Assembly (NCBI GenBank): GCA_023451855.1
Contig: JAEXXY010000322.1
Span: 1-8,347, forward strand
DNA length: 8,347 nt
From: Actinomycetes bacterium
Lineage (GTDB): Bacteria; Actinomycetota; Actinomycetes; Actinomycetales; Dermatophilaceae
Direction: 5' to 3'
Shown: in pieces, positions 6,785 to 8,347 of the stretch
Layout: each line of letters starts with the position of its first letter
How positions within the stretch are numbered: position 1 is the stretch's first letter
The notes under the pieces: model-generated
Told to the model about the DNA's origin: nothing
What the model saw: the letters and a program-made list of their open reading frames with translations, nothing else
Databases searched by the model: none
Translations under genes and position numbers: made by a program

Positions 6785-8044
6785 TCAGGATAGGTCCCGC
6801 GTCCCACGATGGGAACCCGAGGTCGGGTCACGCATGAGGCTGGCCGGCCGCACCGACCCGGCACCGAAGCGAGCGCTCGCCCGGTCGACCGCGCGGTCGG
6901 CGTCGCGCCACCCCTTCTCCGGCTCGTCGAGGCGGGCCTGGATGGGGGCGGTCTCGGTCGGGACGAGCCCCTCGAGCCGGACGCCGACGAGGCGGATGCG
7001 GGCCCGCTGGAGGCCGAGACGGTCGTAGAGCTCGCGGGCGGTGGCGTAGATGTCGCGCGAGACGTCGGTGTGGTGGCGCAGGGTCTTGGCCCGGGTGATC
7101 GTCGTGAAGTCGGCGAACCGGACCTTGATCGACACGGTGCGCCCCGACATCCCGGCCGTCCGGGCCCGGGCCGCGGTGCGGTCGGCGAGACGGAGCAGCT
7201 CGCGATGGATGCGGACCGGGTCGTCGATGTCGTGGGCGAAGGTCTCGTCGGCCCCGATCGACTTCTCGCGGCGCTCGGGCACGACGTGCCGGGGGTCACG
7301 GCCCCAGGCGAGGTCGTGCAGGTTACGGCCGGCGACGTCGCCGAGGGCGCGCTGGAGGGTCTCGACCGGCGTGTGCGCGAGGTCGGCGACGGTGCGCAGG
7401 CCGAGCCGGTGCAGGTGCTCCTCGGTCTTGTCGCCGACACCCCAGATGGCCGCGACCGGCAGCTGGTGGATGAAGGAGACAACCTCCTCGCGGGGCACGA
7501 CGATGAGCCCGTCGGGCTTGGCGAGGTTCGAGGCGAGCTTGGCCACGAACTTCGTCGGCGCCACCCCGACCGAGCACGTGATGCCCTGCTCGTCGGCGAT
7601 GGTGTCGCGCAGCCGCTCGGCGATGGTGGCCGGGCTGCCGAGGCGCCGCATCGCGCCGGAGACGTCGAGGAAGGCCTCGTCGAGGGAGAGCGGCTCGACG
7701 GTGTCGGTGACGGTCGCGAAGGTGGCCATGACGGCCTCGGAGATCGCGGCATAGCGCCGGTGGTCCGGCTCGATGACGACGGCCTGCGGGCACAGCCGCC
7801 GGGCCCGGGCCATCGGCATCGCCGAGGCGACCCCGAAGGCGCGCGCCTCGTAGGTGGCCGACAGGACGACCGAGCGACCGCCCGCTCCCCCGATGATGAC
7901 CGGCTTGCCGCGCAGGTCGGGCCGCGAGATGAGCGAGGCCGACGCGTAGAAGGCGTCCATGTCGACGTGCAGGACGGTGCACCCGGTGTCGTCGGGCGGT
8001 CGGCCGTCCGGACGCGTCGGGGCGGTGAACTGGCGGCGGCTCAC
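6785..8044 (-). CDS. dinB: DNA polymerase IV (Y-family translesion polymerase)
   Basis: This 419-residue Y-family polymerase copies past damaged bases with low fidelity. Catalytic acidic residues are visible in HVDMDAFYAS (26-35, Asp28; Tyr33 at the steric-gate position) and in SLDEAFLDVSG (120-130, Asp122 and Glu123). CSVGVAPTKFVAKLASNLAKPDG (157-179) is the conserved palm/fingers segment, and IWGVGDKT (200-207) is the thumb helix-hairpin-helix. The little-finger domain begins near EKSIGADETF (260-269) and runs to about residue 400. No QLxLF-type sliding-clamp motif is seen at the C-terminus, which ends RDPTSGSHRGTRDLS. QARLD (369-373) is the only degenerate resemblance. The GTG at 8044 lies 45 bp after the methyltransferase stop, with a GGGGGG run a few bases upstream. 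No LexA-type GAAC-N4-GTTC box was seen near the start. Co-transcription with the methyltransferase is likely. Confidence 0.95.
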   Translation of the reverse strand: MSRRQFTAPTRPDGRPPDDTGCTVLHVDMDAFYASASLISRPDLRGKPVIIGGAGGRSVVLSATYEARAFGVASAMPMARARRLCPQAVVIEPDHRRYAAISEAVMATFATVTDTVEPLSLDEAFLDVSGAMRRLGSPATIAERLRDTIADEQGITCSVGVAPTKFVAKLASNLAKPDGLIVVPREEVVSFIHQLPVAAIWGVGDKTEEHLHRLGLRTVADLAHTPVETLQRALGDVAGRNLHDLAWGRDPRHVVPERREKSIGADETFAHDIDDPVRIHRELLRLADRTAARARTAGMSGRTVSIKVRFADFTTITRAKTLRHHTDVSRDIYATARELYDRLGLQRARIRLVGVRLEGLVPTETAPIQARLDEPEKGWRDADRAVDRASARFGAGSVRPASLMRDPTSGSHRGTRDLS

Positions 8045-8089
8045 CGGCAGCCCCCCGGCCCGACGGGCACGCCGGCTGCAGCGGGCCCG

Positions 8090-8347
8090 TCAGTCGCGGC
8101 GGGCGACGACGTGCAGGGCATTGCCGAGCGTGCGGAGGAACTCGCGCCCGGGGCCGGAGACGAGCAGCTCGTCGAGCTCGACGAGAGCGGCCCGGTCGGC
8201 GTCGGAGTCGACGAGGGAGGCCGGCACGAGGTGGCCGACGATGTTGGTACCGCGGACCTGGACGTCGGTGAACCCGGCGGCACCGAGCAGCGCCTCGAGC
8301 TGGTCGGCGTCAAAGCGGCGCGGGAGCGGGTCGGTGCCGCCCCACCG
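8090..8347 (-). CDS. C-terminal end of a class I SAM-dependent methyltransferase (partial)
   Basis: Eighty-five codons up to a TGA at 8090-8092 are inside the window; the start is beyond the right edge. The frame reads RWGGTDPLPRRFDADQLEALLGAAGFTDVQVRG, then ends GNALHVVARRD. The pattern 'L..LL.AAGF.DV.V.G' followed by a final strand 'HVVARR' is typical of the last third of class I methyltransferases that use S-adenosylmethionine. The SAM-binding glycine motif would be upstream and is not visible. The substrate cannot be inferred. It precedes dinB by 45 bp on the same strand. The longer-looking open frame over the same bases (8041-8313) is serine-rich and is a shadow. Confidence 0.75.
   Translation of the reverse strand, partial: RWGGTDPLPRRFDADQLEALLGAAGFTDVQVRGTNIVGHLVPASLVDSDADRAALVELDELLVSGPGREFLRTLGNALHVVARRD

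Noticed and set aside
8045..8089. A possible SOS (LexA) box before dinB
   Set aside because: No GAAC-N4-GTTC-like palindrome is present in the gap or in the adjacent methyltransferase end.
8041..8313. A 90-codon minus-strand open frame at the right edge
   Set aside because: It is Ser/Pro/Thr-rich and out of frame with the methyltransferase C-terminus, which has recognisable family sequence.

Overview
The window looks like a stretch of core chromosome from a high-GC actinobacterium. The DNA is very GC-rich, with G/C-heavy third codon positions, frequent GTG starts, and the DUF3040 and DUF7455 families that are typical of Actinomycetota. Gene content and protein wording fit Micrococcales, tentatively Intrasporangiaceae or a near relative. 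The family-level guess is inference, because no marker here is decisive. I see no rRNA, tRNA, CRISPR array, insertion sequence, integrase or phage gene, and no obvious shift in base composition.

Left part (1-2670, minus strand). Four tightly packed genes are read right to left: a MoxR-type AAA+ ATPase (1411-2670), a DUF58 protein (506-1393), an unnamed 160-residue single-pass membrane protein (37-519), and the first 15 codons of the next gene, probably a membrane-anchored VWA protein (1-46). The junctions are a 17-bp gap, a 14-bp overlap and a 10-bp overlap, so this is almost certainly one operon. MoxR/DUF58/VWA sets are thought to act as membrane-linked chaperone or maturation machines, but the substrate of this one cannot be read from the sequence.

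Middle part (2671-5382). A topoisomerase IV subunit B gene (parE, 2799-4934, minus) lies upstream of the MoxR operon. They are separated by 128 bp holding three overlapping, mutually exclusive GC hairpins. To the right of parE is the only long gene-free stretch (4935-5382). It is a divergent control region with a three-unit 11-bp repeat in the parE leader, candidate promoters, and a leader with alternative hairpins ahead of a small zinc-binding-type gene.

Right part (5383-8347). On the plus strand are the 74-residue DUF7455 protein (5383-5607) and a DUF456 membrane protein (5690-6178). They end at a strong terminator (6246-6291). Facing them on the minus strand are a DUF3040 membrane protein (6311-6712), DNA polymerase IV dinB (6785-8044) and the 3' end of a SAM-dependent methyltransferase (8090-8347, cut by the window edge).

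Together the window holds DNA-topology and translesion-synthesis functions, an envelope-associated ATPase system and several conserved small proteins of unknown role. I found no clear new defence, mobile or biosynthetic system. The points most worth a second look are the unnamed membrane partner in the MoxR operon, the non-canonical metal motif of its DUF58 protein, and the structured leaders around parE and the DUF7455 gene.
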